DNA of 64,000 bases. Origin: Scilla litardierei. Lineage: Eukaryota; Streptophyta; Magnoliopsida; Asparagales; Asparagaceae. Under the pieces are notes generated by a model. It did no database searches, was not told the DNA's origin, and worked only from the letters and a program-made list of their open reading frames with translations. Both the position numbers and the translations under genes were made by a program. The stretch spans positions 199,737,641-199,801,640 of the forward strand of contig CM061139.1 of NCBI GenBank assembly GCA_030789695.1. The letters run 5' to 3'. How positions within the stretch are numbered: position 1 is the first letter of the stretch; every line of letters begins with the position of its first letter. This document shows positions 49,332 through 61,628 of this stretch, one piece after another.

Positions 49332-51740
49332 TGTATGTACACTGTCCGATCGAGCCCCGCGGGGGAGGATGATGCGAGCTTTGACAGGGCATTGGCTCGG
49401 TAATTCTTCGACCTTGGTACGTGATGGATTTCTACGCGTCTGAACTTGGTAAACTCCACCTTATTGAATTGCATGTAACTCTGCATTGTGTCTTCGTGGG
49501 CCTCGACGCTTTCGTTTAGTTGGTGGACGACGAGGCTAGAGTCGCTGACTAGTTGGACCACTTTTGCTCCTAGGGATCGAGCCAATCGGAGGCCGTTGAT
49601 GGCCACTTCGTATTCAGTGCCATTATTTGTAGTTCGGAAATCGAATCGAAGAGTGTACTCGAATATATTTCCCGCTGACATTTGGACAATTATTCCGGCC
49701 CTGCTCCCTGCTTGAGTGGCAGAACCGTCAACTTGTACGATCCAAGTTCCCTTGTCTTCAGTTGCATCAGTTGGCGACCTGTCGAGGGTGAGGAAGCATC
49801 ATTGGGAAGCATGTCAGTAACATATACCTCCTCCATGGCACTATCGTCGTAGGTGAGTTCGACGATGAAGTCTACGAGGGCATGCCCTTTGATGACAGTC
49901 CTTGGCTTAAATTGGATGTCGAATTCACTCAGCTCGATTCTCCACTTCGTCATTCTTCCCAAATGATCCAGCCTTTTTAGGGTCTGTTCCAAGGGGGTAT
50001 CGGTGAGAACAACGATGGTGTGTGCTTGGAAGTATGGTTGCAGCATCCTTGTCGAACAGATCAGGACAAATACCATCTTCTCTATTCTTGAGTAGTTTAC
50101 TTCTGCACCTTGGAGGGCTTGGCTGACGTAGTAGATAGGTTGTTGCACTCCTAAATACTCTTTGACGAGCGCCAAGCTTAGGCCTCCATTGTAGCAGCCA
50201 GATAACTGATGAGTTGATCATTCTTGTCTGGCTTAGTTAGGAGTGGTGAGCTGCAGAGATACTCCTTTAGTTCGGAGAAATCTTTCTTGCAATCTGTGTC
50301 CCACTCGACGACTCTCTTTCCCTCTAAGGCAGATGCTATCGCCTTCATTAGTACTTTGAAGACAGGCAACGACCACTCGGCTAATTTAGACAGGAAATGG
50401 CCCAAAGCGGCTATTCTCCCGTTCAGTCGCTGGAGCTTTCTGATGGTGGTAGTCTCCTTCATCATAATGATTTCGGCAATCTTGTCAGGGTTATCCTCGA
50501 TCCCTCGATTCGTTAGCATGAAACCGAGAAACTTTCCCGATCGAAGCCCAAAGGTACATTTGGAAGGGTTCAGCCGAAGGTTGTATCGTCGGATCTGCGT
50601 GAATATCTCTTGGAGATCTACGATGCGATCCAACGGCTTCTTCGACTTGATCAGCATGTCAACGTAGACTTCTAGGTTTTGCCCTATTTGAGCCTTGAAG
50701 ACTCCGTTCATCAGTGTTGGTACAAGGCCCCTGTATTTTTCAAACCAAATGGAATTTTGGTGTAACAGAAAATACCTCGATCTGTGATGAAAGAAATTTT
50801 ATCTTCGTCTTCCGGTGCCATCTGGATCTGGTTGTATCCTGAGAATGCATCCATGAAGCTGAGGTAGCCCGAAGCACTATCGACCAGATGGTCGATCCGG
50901 GGCAGGGGTAACTATCCTTCGGACATGTTTTGTTGAGATCGGTGAAGTCGACGCACATTCGCCACTTGCCGTTTGCCTTCTTCACCATCACAACATTCAA
51001 GAGCCAGTCAGTATATTGGACTTTTCAAACGAAGCCTGCATCCAGAAGTCGATCCACTTCCTCGGTTGCAACCTTCATCTTTTTGCCCCCCATGTTTCTC
51101 TTCTTTTGCTTCCTATGTCTGGAAGTCGGGTCGACTTCCAACTTGTGGGATATCACCATGGGGTCGATACCAGGCATATCCTTCGGGGACCAGCCGAACA
51201 CGGCCGCATGCTCTCTCAGAAGAGCAATCAACTGTTCCCTTAGGCCGAATGGAAGCATCGACCCAATAGAGACAGTCTTCCCTTCTTCTTTGGAGATCCG
51301 GATGCTCTCCGTCTCGTCGACTGCCACAGGCCGTCGATCTTCTCCTTTGAGATCGATCAGGTCTGCCTGCTCTATCCTTCACAGCGCGGTGGATATGGTG
51401 TAGCACGACCGTGCCTGCTTCTGATTTCCTCTCGCTTTTTCGACTCCTTCAAGAGTCTAGAATTTGATCATTTGATGGAAAGATGAGACCACAGCCTCTA
51501 TAGCATTTAATAGTGGTCTGCCGATGATTCCGTTGTACGCCGAGTTGATCTTCACCACCATGAAATAAGTCAGGTGGGTGACCTGTCGTGGATACGTACC
51601 TAGGGTCACCGACAGGGTGATGATTCCGACTATTGGAGCAGAGTGTCTGGTGAACCCCACCAAGGGCCCTGAACACGGTGTCAACTCCGCAGAAGACAAC
51701 CTCAATCTCTCCAACGTAGTGAATAAAAGCATGTTGCACG
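49280..51740 (-). pseudogene. Gypsy protease-RT-RNase H, element B
   Basis: Protease remains lie at 51457-51740 (its DTGSS core is damaged; LLFTTLERLRLSSAELTPC is clear). Reverse transcriptase is at 50178-51327 in pieces (KANGKWRMCVDFTDLNKTCP, then EVYVDMLIKSKKPLD, where one Asp of the YVDD box is lost). The first RNase H is at 49690-50175 and the second, archaeal-type, at 49280-49681 (TTNNGTEYEVAINGLRLA). The lost catalytic Asp and several frameshifts make it inactive. Confidence 0.88.
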
Positions 51741-52092
51741 AGCTTTGACGAGTAATCTCTTCACGGGGGTCTCGTTGATGGTGACTATGACAACAACGAC
51801 ATCATCGTGTGGCAATTCTACACCCTCCAATCCTCATCTGAGAAGGATATATGAGGTGTAGAATTTCTGGGCCGCTTTCGCCCCACGGATATTGTCATCA
51901 ACCTTCCGACGTAGGAGTTTTGGAGCAAGATTGACAACTTCGGGTGAGGAGGACCTCCCATTATCATGTTGGTGAGGCCGACGCTGGGGATGCCACGTCA
52001 TCACTGGATGGTGTTGGTAGGCGATCCGACATAGTCGAGGTACTTGGTTGACAGGGATGACGGCTCATGTTTTCTCACAGACGGTGCCAAAT

Positions 52093-52831
52093 TGTTAAGG
52101 CCAAAAATGACCGAGACAGCTGTCAGGCTGACGTGGGCTCTTCGGGCTGAGTCAGAGCCGCGTCAGCGATGAGGTGTGACCCTTGGTTGGTAAAACCAGG
52201 GTCGATTGATGGGTGCTGATTGAGATACAATGATAGATCGATCCTCGAGTTGCTTGTACGTCGACGGATTGAGGCTCAAAGGCACAGAAACGACCCTCGC
52301 GAGATATTGTGACTTGACAATCTACACCACAAAGAAACGTCAGGAGGGTCGGATCTGGGTCCCGATCCAAATCTCCTCAGATGCGTAAGTTAGTATGTGA
52401 ACTTAAGGGTGAGAGGGAGCTTGGAGCAGCTGAGATCGATCCACGGAGGTTCGTATCAGGTCTGATGTCGCAAGCTCTATAGTGTAAGAAATATCAGCTG
52501 AAGAAGTAGAGTCTATGTATTAGAACTCGTACCTTGTAAATTGGAACCCCTTTCCTTCTGTCCTTTCGGTTAGTTATAGGAGGATCCTTACTGTTGGCAT
52601 GTAACCGTCCCTCATTGATTCGGTCATGATTCTCTTCGGGATTTGGGATAACTGCTGCCCATTTATTTGGCCCCATTAACTTCCTCCTGAGTATCAACAG
52701 AGGCTTAACGGTCGAGTGTGCCGTTCGATTGACCCGGCTTTAATGCGCATTGCTGACGGGTTTTGGGTCATTGGCACTAAATGGGTCGAGTATGCGGATC
52801 CGCTTTCGCGGTCTATAACCGGGCACCAACA
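52093..52831 (-). repeat. LTR of Gypsy element B
   Basis: It starts TGTTAAGGCC and ends GGGCACCAACA on the plus strand, 739 bp, the inverted relative of 43291-44002. There is no matching target duplication with the left flank (gaact against agtca). Confidence 0.88.
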
Positions 52832-53382
52832 AGTCAGCTATCATAAAGGCATAGTCATCTACTTCAGTCCAAATAGTTTTAGTTCAAAATCTGCATACAG
52901 ATAGTCAGCTATCAGGGTGTGGATAGACGACTATTAGGTAATACATGGGTTTTTCTCTTTAAAATTACTTTGAAATTATTTAAAAATAATTATATAATAA
53001 TTTAAAATATTTTAATACTTTTAAAAACATTTTTCTAGTAATTATGTGCGTGTGTAGCTCCATGACTTAGCTTTTACCAACTAAGACTCTTACTTACACA
53101 ATTTACACACTTTGAGTTCTTGAGTCTTGTCTTGCTTGTCTTGGGTCATTGAGTCTTCATTTTGAGTCATCACTTGAGTATTCATTTGCTCTATGTCTTG
53201 AATATAGAAATAGCTCCATGATCATACCTTCTATGTCTTTGTTTTTGAGCAACTTCATATTTTTTTTTCTTCATGGCTATATCACATTGTTTATATCCTA
53301 TACACACTTGAATTAAATCAGTAGTACCTATATCATTTGTAAACATCATCAAACTCCACTGGGGTGGGTCTCAATATCCCAA
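52832..53382 (+). repeat. LTR fragment related to the solo LTR at 39541
   Basis: Its last part (tagtacctatatcatttgt, aacatcatcaaactcc) parallels the end of the solo LTR (tagtacactaatatcattt, ctcatcatcaaaatcac). Near the left it has gatagtcagctatc and agacgactat palindromic motifs. Its start is lost at the Gypsy junction. Confidence 0.65.
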
Positions 53383-56300
53383 TAGGTTGCATATGTTGCA
53401 ACGCTTCTATTCTCTCAAGATGAAAGGTGGTACCTCTGTTTGGAACCATATGTTTGAGATGGACCATATTGTGATGGACCTACGGGAATTAAGGAGTGTG
53501 ATAGAGGTCGAACAATATGCTATGGTTATATTGTATTCTCTTGCTCCAGTGTATTCCAAGTTCGTAGGCTCGGTATTAATTGGATGAGACTCACTCATAG
53601 TGGATGAGTTGAAGTTCACATTGCATACAGATAATCTCCAAAAGTTGGTATTTTGTGACACCATTGGTCAAGAACATGTTATCCGGGGTCAAATAGAGGA
53701 TAGTCCCACTCCAAGATCTAAGACGGGCCGGTCCAAGGGTAGGAGTCGGTAGCTGTTCAAGTCAAGGGGCTGAGGCGGCAACAAATGTTTCCTGTGCAAT
53801 GAAAATGAACATTGGAAAAGGGATTGCCCGAGGTTGAAGGCAAGGATGTTAGTTGACATTGTGGGAGATGATGCTCATAGGTCTACTCATATTAGAGCAT
53901 ATAACATGATGGTTTCTGACGTAGATGATTGTTCAGCATTTATGTCATGCTACATGGGTGATGCTCAATGTTTGTGGTTGTTAGACTCGGAGTGCACTTT
54001 CCACATGACTCCGAATCGTAGTGCATTTACCTCAAACATTCCATGCATTGGAGAGAGGATTCTCATGTGGAATGGTATGGAGTGCGACTAGGTTGGGAGT
54101 GGCACAGTCAGAGTCAGGCTGCATGATGGCATCGTCTGAGTATTTGATGGTGTCAGACATATACCTGATCATTGCAGTGGCTTGAAATCAATAGGAGCTT
54201 TAACCGGGATGGTCTACATGGTAGTGATCGAGGGTAATCGACTACACATTTCCAGAGGCTACATTGTTGTCATGAGGGGAAAGAGACTTAGCAACTTGTA
54301 TGTGTTCCAATAGCACACAGTAGTGGGTGAGTCTAGTAGATCACATCAGTCTGAGAGTGCAAAACTAGCGAGGCTGTGGCATCTCAGATTGGGGCATACT
54401 GATGAGCAGTGCCTTAACGTTCTTCAGAGGAGAAGTATGATTCAAGGTGATCGATGGATAGCTTCTTGCAGTAATTGTGGTGTAGAGCAGCAAAGACGAG
54501 TTCAGTTTGGAACAGTTGTCAGACACAACATGAGTCCTTTCGTGTTTGTCTATATTGGCGTATGAGGTTGTAGTCCAGTTCTTTCCCAGAAAGACGTAAG
54601 TTACTTCATGGCCTTTATGGATGACTTCTCAAGGAGAGTCATGGTTACTCTTATGGGATCTCTGCATGAGATTTATAAGAAGGTGCAATTATGATGGAGC
54701 ATAGTCGAGAGATAGATGGGTATGTATGTGGAAGAGCTTCGAACAAATGATATAGAGATTCAGGGTGTCAGCAAGTAATATGGGATCACGTGCCAATACA
54801 TCATTCCTGAAGGAGACCCTCACAAGGGTAGAGTAGTTATCATGGTAAGGATGTTGGCATGGGAGATATGAAGGCTACTGGGACCATCTGGCCTATCTGG
54901 GGAGTTGTGGGCAGAGGCCCTATCTACTACAACTTACCTCATTAGTCAAACACCATCACCAGCCGCATGTAGTTCAATTCCGGAGGTGTTATGGATGGCC
55001 AGGGTCATTGAGCACTCGCGCATGTATATGTTTGGATGTCCAGTGTGACCGAACAAGAGGGATAACGAGTTAGGACTGTGTACACAGGATTGTGTCCTAC
55101 TCGGGTATGCTGATGGAGGTGCAAGAGGGTATAGGTTATGGTGTCTTAATACTCGCAAGATTTTAGTCAGATAATATGTCATAATTGACGAGTTTGCGAT
55201 GCTCAGGGTGGAGCAGATTCATGAATGTGTACAAAGGACAGAGGACATATGACAGCCCGGTCCAAAGAGATAATGAGATGTTTTAGATTCAAGCTCAAGT
55301 GAGTGATCAGACACATGTACAAACGAACAGGGTGCAGATGTCATTCAATGGGTTCGGTGTTAGTGATTAACCATCTCAAGACGATGTATCTTTATGTTCT
55401 TTTCAGTTTGATTTGCAAGATACATCTGTCTACCAAAAAGCACTACAGTCAATAGTCGTATTAATGTAGGAAGTTGCAGTGTGTGAGGAGGCAGGTGTCT
55501 CTCACATTTCCAGCATGCACGATGTGGGTACTCATGAGGAGAGCTAGCAGGTTGAGGTGTGTAGCTTTAGCTTTGAGGTTGAGCCATCGATCTATATGGG
55601 AGTAGGGTAGTCAGTTGTGGTGTTGATGCCAGAAGTTGCAGCGTGTGAGGAGACGAGGTCTCTGATAGTTTCCAGCACGCATGATTTGGTTGCTCTGATG
55701 GAGGACTAGCATGCTAAGGTGTGCCGCTTCAGCTTCAGGGTAGAGAGGTCTTCTGTGGGGCTTGGCATCAGGGTAGAGCATTCACTGTGCATGAGCAAGT
55801 AGTTTCCACATCATGGACACGTGCGATATGGCTCTAGTTTGGCTCAAAGAGATCTATTATAGGCATCTCGTGATACTTCAGAGGCCAGCTTGTTGAAGAT
55901 GCATGGGGCAATGGATCTGATGACAGGGTAAAGCATGGAGGCTCCCATGGCACTATGTAGACTATGATGGAGATCCTAAGTAGAATTTCCACTATGGACA
56001 TGGAGCCCAAAGATAGGAGGCCATATATCGAGTATGTTCTCGCTCGATATATATAGGAAGGAGTCAGAGCCCAGAGGATCTCCTTCGATGTACGCTCATC
56101 TCTAACCTTCGACGAGTTCATCACTGGGCATGACTGGTGAGGACAGTCTAAAGACTGGATGTTGGTGTGGCGGACAGTTTGCAGAGGCATGTGTGATTTC
56201 GGGTCTTAGGTCAGCACAGTCAGTTGAGGCAAGTAGCCGGTGAACAGTGAGTCTTGGTGACGAGCATCTGTAGACACGTGGGATATGGACAACGTATCAA

Positions 56301-56713
56301 GGTGACTCAACTGGAGTCAATCCGTGGAGTAGTGGTGGAGAAAGTGTGGTTCTTACGGTTAATGGCCATGCCAAGCATGAGTTGATGTTCACGGACCCGT
56401 GGGGTGGTAATTGGGACATTCATGGATCTATAGAGGGATTATTGGATGTTGGCACGGCGTCACTTGGTTCGATCATGGAGTCCAAGCATGTGGAGACGAC
56501 GATTGATTTCACTACAGACATGGCGATGGATGAGGCAGAGATGCGTGTGGCTAGGCTCATGAGGCTTCTAAGCTTGGCATCTCTCAGAGGATTGAGGTGC
56601 CAGAGGGCGTGGTTACCGATGCATATGGTGGTGGTTCCACATATCTGTTGATCATGGTAAGTGCAAACAAGACTGGTGCTAGAGGAGCATGTGGATTTTG
56701 CAGTAGGGTAGAG
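53383..56713 (+). pseudogene. Interior of the nested Copia element: gag to RNase H, badly decayed
   Basis: Gag appears at 53387-53850 with a CCHC knuckle (CFLCNENEHWKRDC). The protease region at 53940-54090 has WLLDSECTFHMTPNRSAF, in which the DSG/DTG core is DSE. The pre-integrase motif WHLRLGHTDEQCLNVLQRRS is at 54379-54440, followed by integrase-like pieces (FMDDFSRRVMVTLMG at about 54610). An RNase H relic is at 56346-56600 (MFTDPWGGNWDIHGSIEGLL). Stops are frequent and no reverse transcriptase catalytic box was found, so this is the oldest member of the nest. Confidence 0.75.
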
Positions 56714-57786
56714 TGTTGTAATTTGTGCTACAAAATCCAGTATCAGATTGTCAGACGCCTGAAGCAGTGCTTCCTGATGTCTGGATGAGTCAGCATAATC
56801 GTCTGACGTATTAAATGTATCAGACATTGTCTGTCAGGCGCCTGACTGAACACCATCAAATGCATGGGGTAATCAAGGTAATTTTTAGCAACTCTTTGGA
56901 ATTTGGCATAGACTGGCTCAGACGTCTGGTTGGAGACCAGATGTCTGGAGCTCTTCTCCCAGATTCCTGGTAGGGGTCGGACTTCTGAAACACATCTTCC
57001 AGACGTCTGACAGCCATCTGAATTATTTCATGTGCCCGATTTCTGAACATTGGATTGAGCGGTTTCTTAATCAATGGCCACGCTTGTTTGCGTCTCTTAG
57101 GGGCTATAATAAGGAGATTGCTTGTAGATTGCTCTGCGAGTGCTTGGAGATCAATTGTCCATGAAAGCTTGGGTTTGAAGAAAACCAAAAAAAGTTGGAG
57201 TTTGAGATAACCAAGTGAGTGTTTCGTCTTCTCTTTCTAGTGTAAGATCTTGAGTCCCTTGGAAAGTATCATAATTGTTTGGAACTCTATTCACAAGGAT
57301 TGATCTTCGTTGATAGTGGGATTGAGTCCCTTGAGGAGTCCTATTTCTTTTAGGAGCTCTATTATCGAGGATTTCCACTTGAGTGAGAGATTGTGTGGGC
57401 ATGATGAGAGATCTAGTGTTAGATTATCTTGCTTGAAGCCATAGCTTTTGTATTGTAGGGAGAGGAAGAAAGGCCGAGGGTCAGTGTAAGTGCATCATTG
57501 ATCGTAGTGGAACCGTTTGCATCGGATTGCTGGATGTAGGCGCATGACGGGCCGAACCAGGGTAAACTCTTGTGTATTTTGTTGTGCTGCTTGAGCTCTT
57601 CATTTTTCGTATGTTGTCATGTGCTTGGATCGATCTATCGCAAGATCGTTGATGGAATTGGTTGGTTGGTGCTGATTCTCTCTTGCCCAAAAGGTGTTTG
57701 GTTTAATTCAGCTTTAAGCCGAGGTAGCATCTCATGGCAGTTTGGGCTTTGGGACCGTTTGGCTATCATACCAAAGTGATCCAGCG
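56714..57786 (+). repeat. 3' LTR of the nested Copia element
   Basis: It begins TGTTGTAATTTG after a purine-rich gtagggtagag and ends CCAGCG directly before ctaac. It has six or more CAGACGTCTGG-like palindromes at 56746-57015. It retains the empty hAT target site (ccacgcttgtttgc at 57070) and the continuation lost from the 5' LTR. Confidence 0.85.
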
Positions 57787-58424
57787 CTAACCCCCGTGTT
57801 CCCTCACGAAAATGACATATAAGATAAAATAGCATTGGGCAGCGGGCAAATTTGACTGGCACTAAAAACAAACGGAAGCTCAACAAAGAATCAGATTAAA
57901 AGAAAGAAATAATACATCAAATAAGAAAATATCTCAAACTCAAATTAGTTGGCAGAATCAATTGGTTTCCTTAATTCTATATGAATCGGCCAAAACAAAA
58001 GGGTGGCTGTTTTGGCCCTAATCAAATCTTTTTATTTCCCTTAAACATCGTCATTATGATTTAGACGTGAACTGGATATGAATTATTCATGGAGGGATTG
58101 ATTCTTTCTGTTTTAACTGCAAGTGAAGAGATAAAATAGCATTGGGCAGCAGGCAAATTTGAGTTGTATTCAAACAAACGGAAGCGCAACAAAGAATCAG
58201 ATTAAAAGAAAGAAATAATACGCCGAATATGAAAATATTTCAAGCTCAAATTAGTCGGGAGAATCAACTGTTTTCCTTAATCCCATATGAATCGGCCAAA
58301 ACAACAGTGTGGCTGTTTTGGCAGTAATCAAAACTTTTTATTTCCCTTAAACCTGGTCATTGTGATTTAGACTTGAACTGGATATGAATTAATTATAGAG
58401 GGATTGATTCTTTCTGTCTTAAGT
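57787..58424. repeat. Promoter tandem-repeat units 2 (right part) and 3
   Basis: Unit 2 resumes with ctaacccccgtgttccctc and runs to about 58110. Unit 3 follows (58111-58424) with the same agataaaatagcattgggcag, cggaagc(t/g)caacaaagaatc and gaatcggccaaaacaa order. Together with 37078-37496 there are three units in the space between the PKS and the reductase. Confidence 0.85.
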
Positions 58425-58675
58425 GCATGTGCCGGCCTGCCGCTGTATCAATATGTTAAATTATGGATTAATTCTTCCTGTTTTAATTATGGAGGGCTTG
58501 ATATCCAACCGTATTAGGGGTTGAATAAGAATCTTTGGCTCTCATCAATTTGTTGAGCTGCTCCATGGAAATTTTATTGTTCACCTCGTTTGATTTTGAC
58601 ATCCAGACTAAATTCATCAAGCAATACATATTCTTAACATATTATTAGAACCTGTCATATTTTGAAGCAAGAGGT
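58425..58675 (+). promoter_or_regulatory. Proximal upstream region of the reductase
   Basis: About 250 bp of AT-rich DNA leading to the ATG at 58676. No clear TATA box stands out; tacatattcttaacatat at 58625-58641 is only weakly TATA-like. Confidence 0.3.
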
Positions 58676-60415
58676 ATGGATAACAAGCATGATGATAATG
58701 GCATGAGGGGTAGAGTGTGTGTGACTGGCGCCAATGGCTATGTCGCATCATGGCTCGTCAAGAATCTCCTCGAGTCAGGATACCATGTAACTGGAACAGT
58801 GAGAGACCCTGGTAAGCGCAAGAGAGACAGATGTCGATCTCTTCGACTGAAACTGAACCTTTTTCTTTGTTTGCGGTTCTAATCATATGTTTATAACTTG
58901 TACCACGCATGTCCTTACAGGGGACTGCAAGAAAAACAGTCACTTGCTCGAACTGGAAGGAGCAAATGAGCGGCTTCGTCTGATGAGGGCCGATTTAACA
59001 GAAGAGGGGAGCTTCGACGATGCCGTGATGGGCTGCGAGGGCGTGTTCCACACCGCGAATCCCGTAGTCGCCTCCCGTCCGATGTCTGATCCCAAGGCAT
59101 GCATATATATGATTACAAGTACTGCAATAACATATATGCAAAAACTAAAATGAATCCAATATGCAGGATGAATATGTCGATATTGTGGTCAAGGGGATTT
59201 TAAATGTGCTCCGATCATGCAAGAAGAATACAATGCTTAAAAAGGTCGTCCTCACGTCATCGATTTCAACGGTAGCAAGGCCGGCTGGTTTCCCTGATGA
59301 TCTTGTGCTCGACGAAACCTCATGGAGCAGCATAGAGGTACTGGAGAAGCTCAAGGTGAGATTAAGCAGACATATATACTCATGAACATATTCCAAGTAT
59401 GTAAGAAGATCTCCTTGAGTTGTTATTTGACGAATAAGTAGCAATATACAGTTATGGTATCCGCTCGCAAAGACATTAGCAGAGCAGGCAGCTTGGGACT
59501 TTGCGAAGGCTAACAACATCAACCTCATCTCTGTGGTTCCATCATTCATCATAGGCCCAAGTTTACCGCCAAACTTACATGGAAGTGCATTGAACATCCT
59601 TGCTCTACTTAAAGGTAAACAGCCATACATCTCTTTTCCCATTTCATTGCTTTATATATGCAAGGAAAATCAAATTATTGAGACAATAATATGATGTTTC
59701 TTCATGTTACAAATTACCAATATGTTATATCCTTGGCTTTTCTTCTTCATCCTCCTTTTTGTAACTAATTAGATTGTTGGATCTCAGAGAGGGCACCGTT
59801 ATGTACTTACGATATTTTTAATGTCATGTATGATCACTTTTCGCAGGAGACAATGAGAGGCTTTCTCGGCATTGGAGAATGGGATACGTTCACATCGATG
59901 ATGTTGCTCGTTGCCATATCTTAACGTACGAAGAGGATAGTGCTAGAGGAAGATATCTATGTACATCATCCGTTCTTGATGCCACTGAATTGGTGGCTTT
60001 TCTTACAAAGCGTTATCCATGCCTTCATATTCCATCAAGGTTTGGTGTTAACTGAGTGACTCAGAAATATAAACATAGTTGTAACACTTCAAATATTCGC
60101 AGCCATCAGATTGTTTAGAAAGCCGTCTTCTTGACCGATGTGCAAACTTGAAATCGATTTATCATATACTATGCACTATAGCAATCCTTATTATAAGAAT
60201 CGTATAATGTCATTTTGCCAAGTAGGACAAGTAGATGTAATCCTTAATATATTTTGGTTTGTAAATATCCTTGCAGCTTTCACAACTATGAGGATCGGCC
60301 ACATTTCGAGTATGACACAACCAAAGTGAAGAAGCTAGGAATGAAGTTCAAGGGTGTCGAACATATGTTTGATGATTTTATCCATTATCTCACGACACAT
60401 GGTTTCCTCCCATGA
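58676..60415 (+). CDS. NADPH-dependent reductase of the DFR/CCR/TKPR-like extended SDR family
   Basis: Six exons (58676-58811, 58921-59096, 59167-59355, 59452-59614, 59847-60039, 60277-60415) give 996 nt and 331 residues. Intron 2 starts GC rather than GT (AAG|GCATGC); the next GT would add 22 nt and break the frame. The N-terminal TGANGYVAS (17-25) is the Rossmann dinucleotide motif, with TVRDP (41-45) after it. Catalytic Ser is in LTSSIS (about 133-138) and the Tyr-Lys pair is WYPLAK (Tyr170, Lys174). The C-terminus has [13 protein letters not shown] and [19 protein letters not shown]. Such cytosolic enzymes reduce carbonyls of flavonoids, cinnamoyl-CoA esters or tetraketide pyrones. By eye it is nearest the TKPR/phenylacetaldehyde-reductase-like side, but the substrate cannot be read. 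Its divergent partner is the PKS at 36914, so reduction of a polyketide is a reasonable hypothesis. Confidence 0.9.
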
Positions 60416-61614
60416 GAATGGCCAAATATTGCAAGCCATCTTATTGAGTGTTTACTATTTTTGTGCTAATAAAAGTCCATGTAAGCTTTGTAATTCTAGA
60501 GCGAGCTCAAGATTTGTGTTGGAGGTGTCTGAATTTTTTGTTGTGTTCGTTTGAGGTGAGTTCTTATACTTGGCTGTTCTTAATATCATTCCTTCTATTT
60601 TGCTTTCTCCCTAATATCCAATATATGTCATCAATTCTTGTGGTCATCAATTCTTTGTTGCATGTCATCTATGACTGTAACGGTACATGATATCCTGAAA
60701 ATCCGATCCAATCGTTGTTGGCATTTTTTTCGGGTTCGGGTCTTGTAACCTTAATATTTATCGGGCTGAGTTCAGGTATGATCTTATCAAACTTAAAAAC
60801 ATGATAACAAGCCTGAGAACCCAATATCTAGCTCAAAATAGAAAGACTCTTATGAAAATGAAGCTGTTGCAACTTGACTTGCTAGCAAGCAATATTGCAG
60901 ACAACAAATTTATATAGGGTGGGAACTGCGGTTACTCTTATGATATATCTATGCATAACAACTAACACTCGTGTCATCGTTCACCACATGTAAGCTTTGA
61001 AGTTAAGATGCCCCATTCATTTCATATACGGTCGATCGATATCGATATCTAGAGGAAACCAACACTTAGACAAAGCAAGCACCAACGACGACAATACATG
61101 TACAAAACTATTACATAAATGATGCCCTGACAAAGCTGTTTCTTTTGCCTACCTTTCTCTTCTCCCTTAATTTTAGAGAAAAATCTGAAACTCATAGGCT
61201 TAGCAAGATATCATGGTTGTGAATCCTCAATAGTAGATATCACAACCATGATGTCCACATTGATGCTGGTGAGGCAATTAACAAAGTCGATCCTGATGGT
61301 AAGGTCAAGGTGTTGCTAATTCGCCTTAAATAACAAATGAAGTAGATTAAGAAAGCTGTGACATACCCAGCCAATATAAAGTGACCCCTACTTTCTCAAG
61401 CTCTATACTCTTTAGACTTAGAAGACTTTTCTTTAAAAATGGTAACTTTTATACATCTCCACTAGGGTGGTTATGGGGACGAAAATGGTAACTTTTATTT
61501 TCATTTATTTATTTTGCTATTCCTTTTAGTACTCATTTTAACTCTTCATTTCCTACCAACATGTCTTCAAAGCATACAGATGTCTCTTTTGCTTCTATCA
61601 CCTGCAAGGATCCT
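60416..61614. other. 3' flank, no gene recognised
   Basis: The start contains the reductase 3' untranslated region. The rest is AT-rich with short frames and no motif. A near-inverted pair tatcatggttgtgaatcctc / gatatcacaaccatgatg lies at about 61208-61252, a small hairpin. Confidence 0.5.
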
Positions 61615-61628
61615 AACTCGGGGCAAGA

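Larger units (their letters stand above)
47906..52831 (-). mobile_element. Gypsy (Tat-type) element B, lacking gag and its 3' LTR
   Basis: It mirrors element A: LTR (52093-52831), primer-binding site at about 52076-52092, protease, RT, two RNase H domains and integrase, all on the minus strand. Its integrase is complete to the C-terminus, unlike A. Gag is missing with the same junction as A (both read catatatccttctcagatgag before protease), so the deletion predates both copies. No 3' LTR is found at the left. Confidence 0.85.
37497..57786 (+). mobile_element. 20.3-kb Copia element with nested insertions
   Basis: The pentamer ctaac occurs at 37492-37496 and 57787-57791, exactly where one promoter repeat unit is split. 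The 5' LTR starts TATTGTAATTTG (the TG changed to TA) and the 3' LTR starts TGTTGTAATTTG at 56714. Interior coding is on the plus strand (53383-56713). The 5' LTR is broken by a hAT element (37869-43084) and then cut off at 43290 by the Gypsy pair; the remainder of that LTR, the primer-binding site and the start of gag are missing. Confidence 0.85.

Noticed and set aside
43286..52836. Target duplication for the Gypsy pair as one unit
   Set aside because: Flanks are gaact and agtca; they do not match, and about 500 bp of the host LTR is missing.
55834..56190. Minus-strand 118-codon frame in the nested Copia interior
   Set aside because: No recognisable motif, and the surrounding element codes on the plus strand.
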